A stretch of DNA of 64,000 bases, taken from NCBI GenBank assembly GCA_045576655.1, contig JAZNGW010000027.1:11676-75675 (forward strand), in the 5' to 3' direction. Made by a program: the position numbers and the translations under genes. Shown piece by piece: positions 7,424 through 15,368 of this stretch; position 1 is the first letter of the stretch; each line of letters begins with the position of its first letter. Under the pieces are notes generated by a model. That model saw only the letters and a program-made list of their open reading frames with translations, was not told the origin of the DNA and searched no databases. The stretch is from RGIG8745 sp045576655. GTDB taxonomy: Bacteria > Bacteroidota > Bacteroidia > Bacteroidales > Bacteroidaceae.

Positions 7424-9505
7424 TTAGAATACATAGCCCAGACTTATGAGTAGGTTAGGCCTGGAACTTACGTTGGAGCCGCTTATGGTGAGGCCTAACG
7501 GACCGATAAAACTGTCGTAGGAATAGTTTATGCCATAGCCTATCATTGGTCTTGTGTCGATGAACTTTTTAAATCCGTCGCAATAATTGCCGGCGTTGAA
7601 CGTGCCTGTCAGGTAGTGGTTTTTGCCCATTCGGTATCGTGCCTGTATGCGAGCAACGGCAACGGCGCGGTCGCTCCATTCGATGTAGCTGAGACCGTAG
7701 AACGGTGTCTGTAAGGACAGATAGTGGCTTTCCCATTCGCCTCCGATAATGTTGCTTATGCCGTATGTGTGTGAGCGTTTGCTTAGGGTGCGTAGGTATA
7801 ATGCCGGAATCAGGCATAGTCTCCTGGATAGAGGAGTATAGAATGTTCCGGAGAAGCTTGCGGCATAGATGGTGTTTTTGTTGTTGATGGCTATTTCGTG
7901 GCCTTTGAAAATGTTTCCTTCAGCCTTTATTTTTATGCCGCTTGTGGCAAACCGCTTCTTGTTGGTTGTGTTAACTCCTAAGCTGATGTAAAAGTTCCAG
8001 AAGTTTTTCGAACCTTCCATGTTGTCGGTGAATCGGTCTGACGTGTGTTCTCTGTCAATGAGCGTGCTCTTGTAATTGTAATTGTTGAAACATACTCCTC
8101 CGTCGATTTTTGCCCATCGCCAGCTTGTGCTTATGCCTGCTGATACGATATTGTCGGAAAAGGTTGTGTTAGCAAACGAGTCGCCTTCTTTGTTGAAACG
8201 TATGTCATTGTAGCCGACTTCGTAGTTGAGATCGAAGTACATGCCTTTCTTGACCATAGTGGAAAAGTTGGTGCAGAATTTGTATCTCTTACCCAGCCTT
8301 ATTGATACTCCTATTTGGGATGGCTTGTCGAAAAGGTTGTATGTCTTGTGCGCTTGCATAATGAGGCTGGCCATTTCTTCCTGGTTGAAGTTGGCGCTGA
8401 ATCCGATAGCGTCGTCGGGAAACGCCTGGAACTCATATCCGTTGTCGGCGTGAGTGGAGTCTGCCTTCTCGTAATGCTTGCCTCTGCTTGCAAGAAATTG
8501 CTTGTTCCCTCCGAGTTGGTCTGCAAGAACTTTTAGTTTGTCAAAGTTGGCGCGAGCTGCTTCTTCGCCTCGAGTGATAAGTGTGTCAATGGCTTCATTG
8601 GTGAAGCTTGCGATGTTGAACCCCTTGCAGTTTGCTTTGATGTAGAGGTCGGTGTCTTTGATGTTGCTTTTACGTTTTTTGGTCTCGTAAATGCTGGCAA
8701 TCTGGTTGACGATGTCCATCATGTTCTTAATGCGGTCAGCGTTGTAAAGTCCTTCGCCAACGTCAACACCGATAACGATGTCGGCTCCCATCTGGCGTGC
8801 CACGTCTACAGGGTAGTTGTTGAGGATACCGCCGTCAATAAGCAGCATGGAGTCCTTGCGTATGGGGCGGAATGCTCCTGGTATGGACATGCTGGCGCGC
8901 ATAGCGCTGTCGAGCCGTCCGCTATGAAATACCACTTCCTTGCCAGAGGCGGCATCTACGGCCACGCAGGCGAACCGTACGGGGAGTTTGTTGAAGTCGA
9001 TTTCTCCTTCGTATTCAGGGGCAATGAGTCTTTGGAACATCTTTACGATGTTACGTCCTTCTATGATGCCGGCTTTTGAACCTGTATTCTGAAGCGAATC
9101 TTTTTCGCTCTTCTTTTCGAGTGGGATATTGAGGATGAAGTTGTCGTTCCTCTCTCTGGCGAGGAATGATTGCTCCTGCTCGTTCTTTCTGTCGGTGAGG
9201 AGTGTGGACCAGTCTTGGACTCTCAGAATGCTGTCGAGGCATTCCGGAGTATGGCCTACGGAGTAGAGGCCGCCGATGATGGCTCCCATGCTGGTTCCGA
9301 CTATCATGTCAATGGGTACGCCTGCTTCTTCGATAACTTTGAGCGCACCCACATGAGCAGCTCCTTTTGCTCCGCCTCCGCTTAGAACTACTGCTATCTT
9401 AGGACGTCCGTCCTTCTTTATGTCGGGGAGGTCGGGGGTGTTTGCCTTGATTGGGCATTGTGCCAGAAATAATAAGGCGGTAAATAGGTTTAGTACTTTC
9501 TTCAT
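7424..9505 (-). CDS. patatin-like phospholipase with C-terminal outer-membrane barrel
   Basis: This 693-aa protein has a signal peptide (1-21), then a patatin domain with the oxyanion stretch SGGGAKGAAHVGAL, the nucleophile elbow GTSMG (Ser) and the Asp of DGGILNNYPVD, the full Ser-Asp dyad of patatin lipases. From about residue 390 the sequence becomes alternating aromatic/polar beta-strands and ends in LLISLGYVF, as in a 16-strand BamA/Omp85-like barrel. The layout resembles type V-d (PlpD-like) proteins, in which the lipase is placed on or released from the outer membrane. The first of a two-gene minus-strand unit with the HAD phosphatase. Confidence 0.88.
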   Translation of the reverse strand: MKKVLNLFTALLFLAQCPIKANTPDLPDIKKDGRPKIAVVLSGGGAKGAAHVGALKVIEEAGVPIDMIVGTSMGAIIGGLYSVGHTPECLDSILRVQDWSTLLTDRKNEQEQSFLARERNDNFILNIPLEKKSEKDSLQNTGSKAGIIEGRNIVKMFQRLIAPEYEGEIDFNKLPVRFACVAVDAASGKEVVFHSGRLDSAMRASMSIPGAFRPIRKDSMLLIDGGILNNYPVDVARQMGADIVIGVDVGEGLYNADRIKNMMDIVNQIASIYETKKRKSNIKDTDLYIKANCKGFNIASFTNEAIDTLITRGEEAARANFDKLKVLADQLGGNKQFLASRGKHYEKADSTHADNGYEFQAFPDDAIGFSANFNQEEMASLIMQAHKTYNLFDKPSQIGVSIRLGKRYKFCTNFSTMVKKGMYFDLNYEVGYNDIRFNKEGDSFANTTFSDNIVSAGISTSWRWAKIDGGVCFNNYNYKSTLIDREHTSDRFTDNMEGSKNFWNFYISLGVNTTNKKRFATSGIKIKAEGNIFKGHEIAINNKNTIYAASFSGTFYTPLSRRLCLIPALYLRTLSKRSHTYGISNIIGGEWESHYLSLQTPFYGLSYIEWSDRAVAVARIQARYRMGKNHYLTGTFNAGNYCDGFKKFIDTRPMIGYGINYSYDSFIGPLGLTISGSNVSSRPNLLISLGYVF

Positions 9506-9578
9506 TAGGTTTAGGTCTTAGGTTTGTCTCCCTCAATTATGGCTTTCGGGGGATATTGTGTAGATTGGCGCTTAGTTT

Positions 9579-9605
9579 AAAGGCACGGAATTGCTCCGTG
9601 CCTTT
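9579..9605 (-). terminator. terminator after pgi
   Basis: A perfect 11-bp stem AAAGGCACGGA (9579-9589) and TCCGTGCCTTT (9595-9605) with a 5-nt loop lies 15 bases beyond the pgi stop. The T-tract on the minus strand is short. Confidence 0.65.
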
Positions 9606-9619
9606 ATGCGCTATGAAGT

Positions 9620-10963
9620 TTACTTGAGTCTTTCTTGGATAACCTTGCTTTCAGCTTCGTAACCTGGTTTGTTGAGGAGCGCGAACATGTTCTTCTTATA
9701 TGCTTCAACGCCTGGTTGGTTGAATGGGTTCACTCCGAGGATGAGTCCGCTGATTCCGCAGCCCTTCTCGAAGAAGTAGATGAGCTGGCCGAGGTAGTAC
9801 TCATTGAGTTTAGGGATGCTGATGCGCATGTTTGGAACTCCGCCGTCGACGTGTGCGAGTTGAGTGCCAAGCTCTGCCATTTTGTTTACCTCGTCGATAC
9901 GCTTGCCTGCAAGGAAGTTGAGTCCGTCAAGATTCTCTTCGTCTGCTGGCACTTGGAGTGTTGTGTTAGGCTCGTCAACAGAGATGACGGTTTCAAAGAT
10001 TGTGCGCTCGCCTTCCTGGATCCACTGACCCATAGAGTGGAGGTCGGTTGTAAAGTCAACTGAAGCGGTGAAGATACCTTTGCCGTCCTTGCCCTCGCTT
10101 TCTCCGTAGAGCTGCTTCCACCATTCGTTCATGTAGTGGAGTTTTGGCTGATAGTTTACAAGAATTTCAATCTTCTTGCCTTGAGCGTAGAGTGCGTTGC
10201 GGCAAGCAGCGTAAACTGCTGATGGGTTCTCTTCAAATGGAACGTCGAGTGCTGTCTGCGCTTCCATGTCCTGTGCGCCCTTTACAAGCTGTGCAATGTC
10301 GAATCCAGCACATGCTATAGGGAGGAGACCTACTGGTGTGAGCACGGAGAAGCGTCCGCCCACGTTGTCAGGGATGATGAACGCCTTGTAACCTTCCTTG
10401 TCTGCGGTAGTGCGTGCGGCACCCTTCTTTGCGTCAGTGATGGCTACGATAACTTTCTTTGCAAGTTCTTTGCCCATCTGGTCTTCACAAAGTTTCTTCA
10501 TGAGACGGAATGTGATAGCAGTCTCTGTTGTTGTTCCTGATTTTGAAATGTTGATTACACCGAATTTCTTGCCCTTTAGGTAACCGATGAGTTCAGTGAG
10601 GTAGTCCTCGCCGATGTTATTTCCAGCGAAAAGAATACGTGGGTTATCGCTTGGCATGAGCCAGCTGAATGAGTTGCTGAGTGCTTCAATTACGGTGCGT
10701 GCTCCGAGATAGCTTCCGCCGATGCCGGCAACGACGATTGCTTCGCAGTTTTCACGAAGAACCTTTGCCGTTTCGTTGATTTCAGCAATGAATTCAGGAG
10801 TTATTGATGAAGGCAGATGCATCCAGCCAAGGAAGTCGTTTCCTGGGCATGTGCCATTTTCGAGTGCCTCTTGTGCGGCTTTTACCTGTGGCTCGTAAGC
10901 CTTGATAGCGTCGTCCGCAAGAAATTGTGCGGCCTTGCTGATGTTGAGTTTCATCTTTTCCAT
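9620..10963 (-). CDS. pgi: glucose-6-phosphate isomerase
   Basis: This 447-aa cytosolic enzyme interconverts glucose-6-phosphate and fructose-6-phosphate. It shows VVAGIGGSYLGARTVIEAL (phosphate binding), VINISKSGTTTETA, GGRFSVLTPVG with the SIS-domain pattern, and the C-terminal FNQPGVEAYKKNMF. The length fits the short bacterial Pgi type. An alternative start is ATG 10954. It is the last gene of a lysS-gpsA-pgi minus-strand series, 48 bases behind gpsA, and is followed by a hairpin terminator. Confidence 0.96.
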   Translation of the reverse strand: MEKMKLNISKAAQFLADDAIKAYEPQVKAAQEALENGTCPGNDFLGWMHLPSSITPEFIAEINETAKVLRENCEAIVVAGIGGSYLGARTVIEALSNSFSWLMPSDNPRILFAGNNIGEDYLTELIGYLKGKKFGVINISKSGTTTETAITFRLMKKLCEDQMGKELAKKVIVAITDAKKGAARTTADKEGYKAFIIPDNVGGRFSVLTPVGLLPIACAGFDIAQLVKGAQDMEAQTALDVPFEENPSAVYAACRNALYAQGKKIEILVNYQPKLHYMNEWWKQLYGESEGKDGKGIFTASVDFTTDLHSMGQWIQEGERTIFETVISVDEPNTTLQVPADEENLDGLNFLAGKRIDEVNKMAELGTQLAHVDGGVPNMRISIPKLNEYYLGQLIYFFEKGCGISGLILGVNPFNQPGVEAYKKNMFALLNKPGYEAESKVIQERLK

Positions 10964-11011
10964 CTTAAAAAATTATGTATGCTTTTTTGTTTTTGTTATT
11001 CTTTTAGTCTT

Positions 11012-12013
11012 TTATCTGAACGATTCGCTCAGTATCTTGATTTCGATTGATGGCGAAATGCGCTCATACAGGATGTTGTAGACTGCATCCAGGATTGGCA
11101 TATTGACGTGCAGGTGCTTGTTTATGTCCTTCATGCACTTTGTACCGTAATAGCCTTCGGCAATCATTTCCATTTCGAGCTGGGCAGTCTTGACGGAGTA
11201 GCCCTGTCCGATCATCGTACCGAACACTCTGTTGCGCGAGAAGTTGGAATACATCGTTACGAGCAAGTCGCCGAGGTATGCCGTACTGGTAATTTTTCTT
11301 TCGCAAGGTTCGATGGTCTGCAAGAAACGCTCCGTTTCCTGTATGGCATTGGAGACGAGTACGGATTGGAAGTTGTCGCCGTATTTCAGTCCGTGGCAAA
11401 TGCCGGCTGCTATGGCGTAGACATTCTTAAGCACTGAGCTGTATTCGATACCTTCGATGTCGAAGCTTGTAGAGGTCTTGACTGTGCGCGATGTGAGTAC
11501 GTCGGCAATGAGCTTGGCGTTCTCTTCGCTACGGCATCCTACGGTGAGGTAGCAGAGGCGGTCGAGCGCCACTTCCTCAGCGTGCGACGGACCTCCGATT
11601 GTTGCTATCTGGTCCTCGGGGATGTTGAAGGTCTTTTCGAAATACTTCGAAACGGTGAGGTTGATTTCCGGTACTATACCTTTGATGGCAGTAACGACAA
11701 GTTTGTCTTTCAGACTGGTTTTCAACTTCTTCAAATGACTCTTCAAGTAAGGTGAAGGGGTCACGAAGATAAGAGTGTCCGATTGCTTGACAATTTGGTT
11801 TATGTCTGAAGAGAAGTTTATCCTGCTGACGTCAAAGTATTGGCTTGTAAGGTAGGCAGGGTTATGTCCGAGGCGTTTGAACTCTTCGATTCGGTCGTCG
11901 CGGCGCATATACCAGTTGATTTTCTCTTCATGGTTGAGCACAATTTTTGCGATGGCGGTTGCCCAGCTTCCGCCACCCATAATTGCTACTCTTCCACAAC
12001 TTTTAAACTGCAT
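11012..12013 (-). CDS. gpsA: glycerol-3-phosphate dehydrogenase [NAD(P)+]
   Basis: This 333-aa cytosolic enzyme reduces dihydroxyacetone phosphate to sn-glycerol-3-phosphate for phospholipid synthesis. The Rossmann motif is VAIMGGGSWATAIAKIV, and further family motifs are FVTPSPYLKSHLKKL, the catalytic-region VTAIKGI and IGGPSHAEEV, and LKNVYAIAAGICHGLKYGDN with the active-site Lys. It lies between lysS and pgi on the same strand, 68 bases after lysS in an AT-rich spacer of TTAGGAATTAG repeats. Confidence 0.95.
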   Translation of the reverse strand: MQFKSCGRVAIMGGGSWATAIAKIVLNHEEKINWYMRRDDRIEEFKRLGHNPAYLTSQYFDVSRINFSSDINQIVKQSDTLIFVTPSPYLKSHLKKLKTSLKDKLVVTAIKGIVPEINLTVSKYFEKTFNIPEDQIATIGGPSHAEEVALDRLCYLTVGCRSEENAKLIADVLTSRTVKTSTSFDIEGIEYSSVLKNVYAIAAGICHGLKYGDNFQSVLVSNAIQETERFLQTIEPCERKITSTAYLGDLLVTMYSNFSRNRVFGTMIGQGYSVKTAQLEMEMIAEGYYGTKCMKDINKHLHVNMPILDAVYNILYERISPSIEIKILSESFR

Positions 12014-12081
12014 GAGCTTTCTGAATTAGGAATTAGAAATTAGGAATTAGGATCTATCGCCTCCTTAATTCTTAACTCTTA

Positions 12082-13806
12082 TTATATCTTTGCGAGAATG
12101 GCGTTGAGTTCGTCAACCGATGGCTTCTGAATCTCAAGTTTGTACTTCTTGATTATTTCGCCTATCTGTTGCTGAATCTTTTGTGCGTTGCCGCCTTCAA
12201 GATCGCTTACGAGGTTGTAGCCTGCTTTTTGGAGTACAGGGACTATGTCTTCGCTAAATCCGAGTTCCACGTATTTGGCAGCAGGGTCTTTCGGAGTTTT
12301 CTTTTCAGGTTTCATCTGAGGGAAGAAGAGTACTTCCTGGATTGTTGTCTGTCCAGTCATGAGCATGACGAGACGGTCGATGCCGATACCGATGCCCGAT
12401 GTTGGAGGCATTCCGTACTGGAGTGCTCGCAGGAAGTCCTGGTCGATGATCATCGCTTCGTCGTCGCCCTTGTCGGCGAGACGCATCTGCTCCTTGAAGC
12501 GTTCTTCCTGATCGAGCGGGTCGTTGAGCTCAGAGTAGGCGTTGGCAAGTTCTTTGCCGTTGACCATGAGTTCGAAACGCTCTGTGAGTCCTGGCTTTGA
12601 ACGGTGCATCTTTGTGAGCGGTGACATTTCTACAGGGTAGTCTGTGATGAACGTAGGCTGTATGAAGTCGCCTTCGCAGAACTCACCGAAGATTTCGTCG
12701 ATGAGCTTGCCTTTGCCCATGGTGTCGTCAATCTCCATGTTGAGTTTCTTGCAGACTTCGCGTATTTCGTCTTCGCTCATGCCGTTGAGGTCGTAGCCAG
12801 TCTTCTCTTTGATTGCGTCGAGAATTGGCAAACGGCGGAACGGTGCCTTGAATGAAATAGTCTTTCCGTCAATTACAGTTTCAGTCGAACCGTTCACTTC
12901 CATGCAGATTGTTTCGAGGAGTTTCTCTGTGAACGACATCATCCAGTTGTAGTCCTTGTACTGAACGTAGAGCTCCATGCAGGTAAACTCTGGATTGTGA
13001 GTGCGGTCCATACCTTCGTTGCGGAAGTTCTTGCCGATTTCGTAAACACCTTCGAATCCGCCCACGATAAGTCGTTTCAGATAGAGCTCTGTTGCGATGC
13101 GCATGTACATCTGCTGGTCGAGAGCGTTGAAGTGTGTGATGAACGGACGGGCTGTAGCGCCTCCGGCAATAGATTGGAGGGTAGGGGTTTCTACCTCTGT
13201 ATATCCTGCTTCGTCAAGAACGCGGCGCATTGTGCTGATGCACTTTGAGCGCTTGAGGAAAGTCTCCTTGATGCCGTCGTTTACTACGAGGTCTACGTAT
13301 CTGCGGCGGTATCTGAGTTCTGGGTCCTCAAATGCGTCGTATGCTACTCCGTCCTTATATTTCACTATTGGCAGAGGTTTGATGCTCTTGGCCAATACTG
13401 TTATTTCTTTTGCGTGTACGCTGATTTCACCTGTCTGAGTGCGGAACACTACGCCCTTCACTCCGATGAAGTCGCCCAAGTCGAGCAGTTTCTTAAACAC
13501 GGTGTTGTACATCTCCTTATTCTCCTCGGGGCAGATGTCGTCGCGAGTGATATACACCTGCACACGGCCCTTTGAATCCTGGAGTTCCACGAATGAAGCT
13601 TTGCCCATAACTCGGCGGCTCATCATGCGTCCTGCTATGCACACCTCTCTCGGTTCGTCCTCGTCCTTGAAGTCGGCGATAATGTCAGTTGAAAATGCGT
13701 TTGTCGGATATTCTGCAGCAGGATAAGGATCGATGCCCATATCCTTGAGCGCTTGCAAGTTTAAGCGGCGGTTAATCTCCTGTTCGCTAAGTTCTAATAC
13801 GTTCAT
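12082..13806 (-). CDS. lysS: lysyl-tRNA synthetase (class II)
   Basis: This 574-aa class II enzyme charges tRNA-Lys. The N-terminal OB-fold anticodon-binding domain covers VCIAGRMMSRRVMGKASFVELQ (split by me into two halves around RMMSR). Class II motif 2 is FRNEGMDRTHNPEFT and motif 3 GIGIGIDRLVMLMTG. After motif 3 there is an extra C-terminal helical tail of about 70 residues (VLQKAGYNLVSDLEGGNAQ region), seen in Bacteroidetes LysRS. A TAACTTTG -7-like box lies on the minus strand at 13897-13904, without a clear -33 element. First gene of the lysS-gpsA-pgi run. Confidence 0.96.
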   Translation of the reverse strand: MNVLELSEQEINRRLNLQALKDMGIDPYPAAEYPTNAFSTDIIADFKDEDEPREVCIAGRMMSRRVMGKASFVELQDSKGRVQVYITRDDICPEENKEMYNTVFKKLLDLGDFIGVKGVVFRTQTGEISVHAKEITVLAKSIKPLPIVKYKDGVAYDAFEDPELRYRRRYVDLVVNDGIKETFLKRSKCISTMRRVLDEAGYTEVETPTLQSIAGGATARPFITHFNALDQQMYMRIATELYLKRLIVGGFEGVYEIGKNFRNEGMDRTHNPEFTCMELYVQYKDYNWMMSFTEKLLETICMEVNGSTETVIDGKTISFKAPFRRLPILDAIKEKTGYDLNGMSEDEIREVCKKLNMEIDDTMGKGKLIDEIFGEFCEGDFIQPTFITDYPVEMSPLTKMHRSKPGLTERFELMVNGKELANAYSELNDPLDQEERFKEQMRLADKGDDEAMIIDQDFLRALQYGMPPTSGIGIGIDRLVMLMTGQTTIQEVLFFPQMKPEKKTPKDPAAKYVELGFSEDIVPVLQKAGYNLVSDLEGGNAQKIQQQIGEIIKKYKLEIQKPSVDELNAILAKI

Positions 13807-13934
13807 TGTTTCTTGTATTGATTTTGATGCTTGGCATCAAGATTAATGTTCTTTTCTATTGCTAATTATATAATGTGTATGTTCACACTTCATGTGCAAA
13901 GTTAGCAATTTAGTGCGATATAACGGCCATAATA

Positions 13935-13971
13935 ATAAAAAAGTCCGCAGATTAGTTGATAATGCTGCGGA
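13935..13971 (-). terminator. terminator after the EEP nuclease gene
   Basis: TCCGCAG (13944-13950) pairs with CTGCGGA (13965-13971). On the minus strand the stem is followed by CTTTTTTATT, a proper intrinsic terminator for the gene ending at 14116. Confidence 0.65.
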
Positions 13972-13980
13972 AAAGACTTC

Positions 13981-14064
13981 AAACTTAGTCTAAGTCTGTA
14001 TAAACTCAGTCTAAGTTTGTACGGTTTTAGGTTAAGTTTGTACGAACTTAGGCTAAGTTTGTGA
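13981..14064. repeat. four-unit 21-bp tandem repeat, array A
   Basis: Four consecutive 21-bp units at 13981, 14002, 14023 and 14044 follow the consensus RAACTTAGNCTAAGTTTGTAC. Each unit contains a short dyad (ACTTAG / CTAAGT). Together with a lysS -7-like box and the EEP terminator this array fills the 309-base gap 13807-14115. The same unit recurs at 47358-47441. Confidence 0.9.
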
Positions 14065-14115
14065 AAATAGTGCGCTTGCGTGCCTTTTTGTACGTGGCTG
14101 CAGCTTGTATTGCGC

Positions 14116-15150
14116 CTATTTCAATTCCTTAACGAGATAGATGATTGCCGGGAGGTGGTCGCTATATCCGTTGAGCCATACACCGCTGGCATGGGTGCGT
14201 TTAGGGTTGCCCTTGAAGCGTCCTTCTTGCTGTATGAGGTAGTCGCGCAGGAAAACTTCGTTCTTGTAATACTTCAGTGTAGAACGGTCTTTGCCAAGCA
14301 TATTCCCTGTAAATATGATTTGGTCGAAGAGATTCCATTTGCCGTCGTAGAGCAGCGTGCCTTGACCTGTCTTATATAGCATGTCCCACCACGGGTTATA
14401 AAGGTCATGGTTGCCGCAGTCCTTGATTTTATGCTTTGCTCCGAGAGCATCGCTGACGCTTTTGTCTTTAGGGTCGTCGTTGAGGTCGCCCATGATGATG
14501 ACTTTAGCGTCGGGATCAGCAGCAAGTATGGAGTCCTTGATGGCGCGTACTTGTGTGCCTCCCAGTTCGCGATAGAAACTTACAGCAGCGCGCGAAGGCC
14601 AATGGTTGACAATGACGTGGAGGTTTTCGCCAGCCATTTTACCGCTTGCGAGGAGGAAACCGCGTGTGGCGTATGTGGTGTCGTTGTCGGGGTAGATATA
14701 TGGCACAAGGCGGCTGCTTTCAAGTTGGAAAAATCGCGGGTTGTAGAAGAACGCGCAGTCCACTCCGCGGCGGTCGGGACCTTCGTGATGAATGATCTGG
14801 TAACCGCGATTCTTGAGTGCTGGTTGCTTAAGGAGGTCTTCAAGCACTCGGCGGTTTTCAATTTCGGACACACCGATTATGGCAGCGCCTTTGGGCAGGC
14901 GGTCAGTGCATAGCTCGGCGAGTACCTTTGACATGTTGGTAAGTTTGTTCTCGTACTTCATCTTTCCCCATTTGTTCGTTCCGTCTGGCAGGAACTCATA
15001 ATCGTTCTTCCCGTTGTCATGGATCGTGTCGAAAAGGTTTTCGAGGTTATAGAACGCGATTCCGTACATACCGATGCGTACAGGGTTGCTCGATGTGAGT
15101 ACAGTGATGAGGATGAATGATAGAATGAAAGATAGAATAGATTTTTTCAT
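14116..15150 (-). CDS. secreted endonuclease/exonuclease/phosphatase (EEP) family nuclease
   Basis: This 344-aa protein (start ATG 15150; the frame extends 12 codons upstream but the signal peptide MKKSILSFILSFI begins here) is predicted to be exported. It has all EEP (DNase I-like) landmarks in order: FYNLENLFD (metal Asn), GVSEIENRRVL (catalytic Glu), RRGVDCAFFYN, VNHWPSR (His), IIMGDLNDDP (Asp/Asn) and GYSDHLPAI (SDH). It should cut phosphodiester bonds in extracellular or periplasmic nucleic acid. It is transcribed divergently from the TonB receptor operon 218 bases away, which also encodes nucleases. Confidence 0.88.
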   Translation of the reverse strand: MKKSILSFILSFILITVLTSSNPVRIGMYGIAFYNLENLFDTIHDNGKNDYEFLPDGTNKWGKMKYENKLTNMSKVLAELCTDRLPKGAAIIGVSEIENRRVLEDLLKQPALKNRGYQIIHHEGPDRRGVDCAFFYNPRFFQLESSRLVPYIYPDNDTTYATRGFLLASGKMAGENLHVIVNHWPSRAAVSFYRELGGTQVRAIKDSILAADPDAKVIIMGDLNDDPKDKSVSDALGAKHKIKDCGNHDLYNPWWDMLYKTGQGTLLYDGKWNLFDQIIFTGNMLGKDRSTLKYYKNEVFLRDYLIQQEGRFKGNPKRTHASGVWLNGYSDHLPAIIYLVKELK

Positions 15151-15368
15151 CTGTGTATGTTTATTAGATAGTGTTGTCTTGAACAAATTAACGCTTGAAA
15201 GGTGTTATTGTTTCTGTCGGCAAATATCACAAAAAAAAATGAATGGAAGACTTTTGGACGGAAAAAAAATATGAAAAGGTGAGTGTAAATAGTGGTTTGA
15301 ACAAGTTCTTTTGTTATATTTGTGGTTTGAAATGCTTAAAGTGCGAAACACCAAAAAAACTAACTTAT

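Noticed and set aside
13981..14064. Possible CRISPR array
   Set aside because: Units are directly adjacent with no unique spacers, and no cas genes lie near; the same holds for 30772-31029 and 47358-47441.
15243..15368. Upstream in-frame start for the TonB receptor
   Set aside because: It would bury the signal peptide behind 42 unrelated residues and include the likely promoter.
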